A stretch of DNA of 64,000 nucleotides. It comes from Cunninghamella blakesleeana (lineage: Eukaryota > Mucoromycota > Mucoromycetes > Mucorales > Cunninghamellaceae). The notes beneath the pieces were generated by a model that saw only the letters and a list, made by a program, of their open reading frames with translations, had not been told where the DNA came from and did no database searches. Below, in pieces: positions 61,503-64,000 of this stretch. Both the position numbers and the translations under genes were made by a program. Positions within the stretch are counted from its first letter, which is position 1. Every line of letters starts with the position of its first letter. The DNA is taken from the NCBI GenBank assembly GCA_017871115.1, contig JAFCIZ010000002.1, positions 2,997,501 to 3,061,500 of the forward strand. Direction: 5' to 3'.

Positions 61503-64000
61503 TTATTCTTTTGAGTTCCGTTTCCTAAATGGGATTCTTAATTTAAGAGAAGCTAAGGTAGATTGTCTTTGTTGCTGCTGCTGTCTTCGTTGAATAGCCG
61601 TTTCTATTTGAAGTGATTTTTCTAAAGCTAAAAAGACTTCATCGTTAATATAATACGCTTGAAATAACTTTTCCAACATTTCCATTCTATCTTCTATTCT
61701 AGTTAAACGTTCATTTCCAAAAGGACAGCTGTCATCATAAGATTCAGGTTCATCTACAAACATATTATGAAGTAGGGCTGACGGTAAGGATGGCTGCCTT
61801 GAAGGCTCTCTTATATTATGGCTGATATGATTATTATTATTTATAGTAGGTGTATTAGATGATGAGCTTGCTTTTGTTGATGTAGATGATACAGTGATGG
61901 ATGATTCTTCAAGATTTGATAAAATAAGAGGAGGAGGAGGAGAATGGGAAGGATGATGATGATTACTATTACTGTTGTTACTGCTTTTGCTATTATTACT
62001 ATTATGTATATTCAATGTTTCATCCCGTAGTGGATGTACAATAGGTACATTTGATGATTTTGGTATAAAGGATTTTTGAAGTTCGTTTAACAAAGACCAT
62101 TTCATTTGACCAACAGACCAGCGATGCAACACACCCCAAGGAGAACGAGGTCGATAACCGAATATCAATGCTTGGAAACTAACAAATAAACCAAACAACC
62201 CACCAAAGACACCGGTTGCATTGACAATAGCAAAAGCCCGCTGTTCATTTAAAGCTTTAATTTTATAAGTTGCAGGATAAATATGAAGTGAACCAATAGG
62301 AGAAGGTAATGTTGAATAGAAAGAAGAGAATTTTTCAGATTGAACTTTAGTCTCGATTTCATGATATATTTCCACTTGAGATGAATAACCAACATAGTTC
62401 CATAAGGTATCCTTTAAAGAAATACGTTGAATCAATTCATAGCTTCCACTAGAAACCACATTTGTATCTAAATAATACACGTTATTGGATAAATAACCAT
62501 TATTATCAGATGACCGAAATTCAAATTCTTCCAAATTATTTTTCCAATGAAATTCTTTATGATAAGGATCGTCGATATTATACACTAAAAGATTAGGATT
62601 ATGCAAAGTATTATAAAACCCAACTTCTAACCCTGTTGGATTACCAAAATAATAATCAAATTTGAGATAGGATCCATTTGCTGCAAAACGATCCGATGTT
62701 TTCCCTAATTGAAAAGAAGATGGTGCCCGGAATAAATAACAGTATGGATGTTTGCTGTGGTATTCCATTTTCATTGGTATAATATAATCCGAACATTGCT
62801 TTCCAAAATCTGTACTACATCTAATAGTTGTATCTGGATCATTAAAACAAAACCGAATATCTGTTTTTAAAAAGAAACAGGGATGAATAAAAAAAAAAAA
62901 AAGAATAAAACACCCAACTGCTATTTTATTTTTTTATTTTACCAGGCGCATCGACTGTTAAAGAAGGATTCTCCATATAAGAAGCTTGGTCAATAATAGG
63001 ACTATTCACCACCTGACTAACCAAAGTAAACAACAAAAATACTAAAAAGCTACTATATAAAAATGTGAGAGATAACCGTACTGTTTCAGCCCAAATTGGT
63101 TCACCAATTCTAAAGTAATAATAAAAATGATTCATGTTATACAAATTTTTTACAAGTACATCTATCTCTATACATGCATAATTATCTTATATATATATGT
63201 ATGTTACCTTGGGCTCCAAACAGATTCTTTAATGGTATTAAACCATGATATAGATAATTGTTTCCATTTACGACCCATTTTTATCACCAAAAATATGACC
63301 GTTAAAAAACAAATTCCACCAACAATACCCAATACAATATGTAATACACGTCGCGTTGATAAAACTGGCAAAATATATTCATTTTCCATTTCAATATTGG
63401 ATATCCATTTCATAGATACAGTATCAAATAAAAATATACCATTGTTAACTGACTGATATGTTGTTCCAAAGGCAAACATCATTGTATTATCGTTTATCAT
63501 TAAACCGTTAGCGTTTGATTGCGGTATTGGCTGACTCAAAAAGCTGGAACCTTCTATAGGGTACCATTGCCAAGTATCTGTATTTAATACGGCAAGCATA
63601 TCATTAACATGTTTGTCAGATGATATATATATTTGAAATGGTGGAGCTACTTCATTTTGTCCTAATTTATATTAAAATAATAATAATTAATAAATATATA
63701 AATGGTAGTAAAAAAACGCGTGAAAGGAAAAAAAAAAAAAATTCAAGGTTTGAAAGAGAAAATAATTACCTCCGCCAATTAAGATTGAATTCGGGCTGCC
63801 TTTTTATAAAAAAAAAATCATATTAATTTTTTCGTGCTCTTTCTTTTTCAACATTTTTTTTTTTTCTTTATATACCTTTTACTGCAGTATGATAAGTTCT
63901 TGATTTTGGATATGGTCCTTTTAGTGGTTGCTCTAACCACTGGCTTGTAGCTGTATCATATATCAAAGCTTTTGACATTTCTATTAAAGTTCTTGTTCCA
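61503..64000 (-). CDS. Kelch-repeat membrane protein with long cytoplasmic tail, 5' end missing
   Basis: Visible exons on the minus strand are 64000-63876, 63799-63770, 63661-63208, 63109-62943 and 62860-61503; the gene starts outside the window. The first part has Kelch-type blades (SKALIYDTATSQW, RTYHTAV, NSILIGG, MLAVLNTDTWQWYPI, GIFLFDTVSMKW). It is followed by a transmembrane helix (VLHIVLGIVGGICFLTVIFL) and a second (LTFLYSSFLVFLLFTLVSQV). The next part has Cys pairs (FCFNDP, IRCSTDFGKQC) and ends in a third helix (GLFGLFVSFQALIFGY) and YRPRSPWGVLHRWS. The tail is Ser/Asn/His/Pro-rich with a short helix (RIEDRMEMLEKLFQAYY) and a Gln run. The function is unknown. Similar Kelch plus helix proteins are common in early-diverging fungi. 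Confidence 0.8.

Overview
This window looks like nuclear DNA of an early-diverging fungus, most likely Mucoromycota and probably Mucorales. The evidence is very AT-rich DNA, protein genes with many short introns (mostly 60-130 nt, GTAA-type donors), asparagine/glutamine-rich proteins, and a typical fungal gene set (FMP27, SVF1, creC, GID9, a Whi3/Scw1-like protein, AreA-type GATA). The genus cannot be fixed from the sequence. I rebuilt the gene models by hand from reading frames and splice sites. All 80 introns used are GT-AG and every model closes in phase. I saw no rRNA, tRNA or CRISPR array.

Layout. Bases 1-12567 (+): the 3' part of a giant FMP27/BLTP2 lipid-transfer gene, then the mitochondrial complex I assembly methyltransferase NDUFAF7. 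Bases 12568-35458: a gene-poor, duplication-rich island. It holds a small secreted Cys-rich protein gene with a frameshifted tail (18059-18686), a decayed inverted copy of it (13054-13686), a truncated NDUFAF7 pseudogene (20405-22126), and two tandem oligopeptide-transporter (OPT) genes (23687-26542 and 29534-32607) inside a duplicated unit of about 5.5-5.9 kb. Bases 35459-44348 (-): a SAP-domain TKL-type kinase, a Whi3/Scw1-like two-RRM protein and an RWD plus CHY-zinc-finger protein. Bases 45205-49828 (+): GID9/MAEA and a two-finger GATA factor. Bases 50399-64000 (-): an alpha/beta-hydrolase-tyrosine-phosphatase fusion, a tryptophan-motif disordered protein, SVF1, creC/WDR20 and the 3' part of a Kelch-repeat membrane protein that runs off the window.

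These genes do not form one pathway. Several deal with nutrients and signalling: OPT peptide uptake, AreA-type nitrogen control, creC (deubiquitinase partner in carbon catabolite control) and GID9 (E3 ligase for metabolic enzymes). Others deal with lipids (FMP27, SVF1). The parts most worth a second look are the duplicated island, the frameshifted secreted protein family, the kinase whose usual ATP-binding lysine position reads glycine, the GATA factor made by exon duplication, the hydrolase-phosphatase fusion, the repeated W-motif protein, and a palindromic element in the divergent 44.3-45.2 kb promoter.
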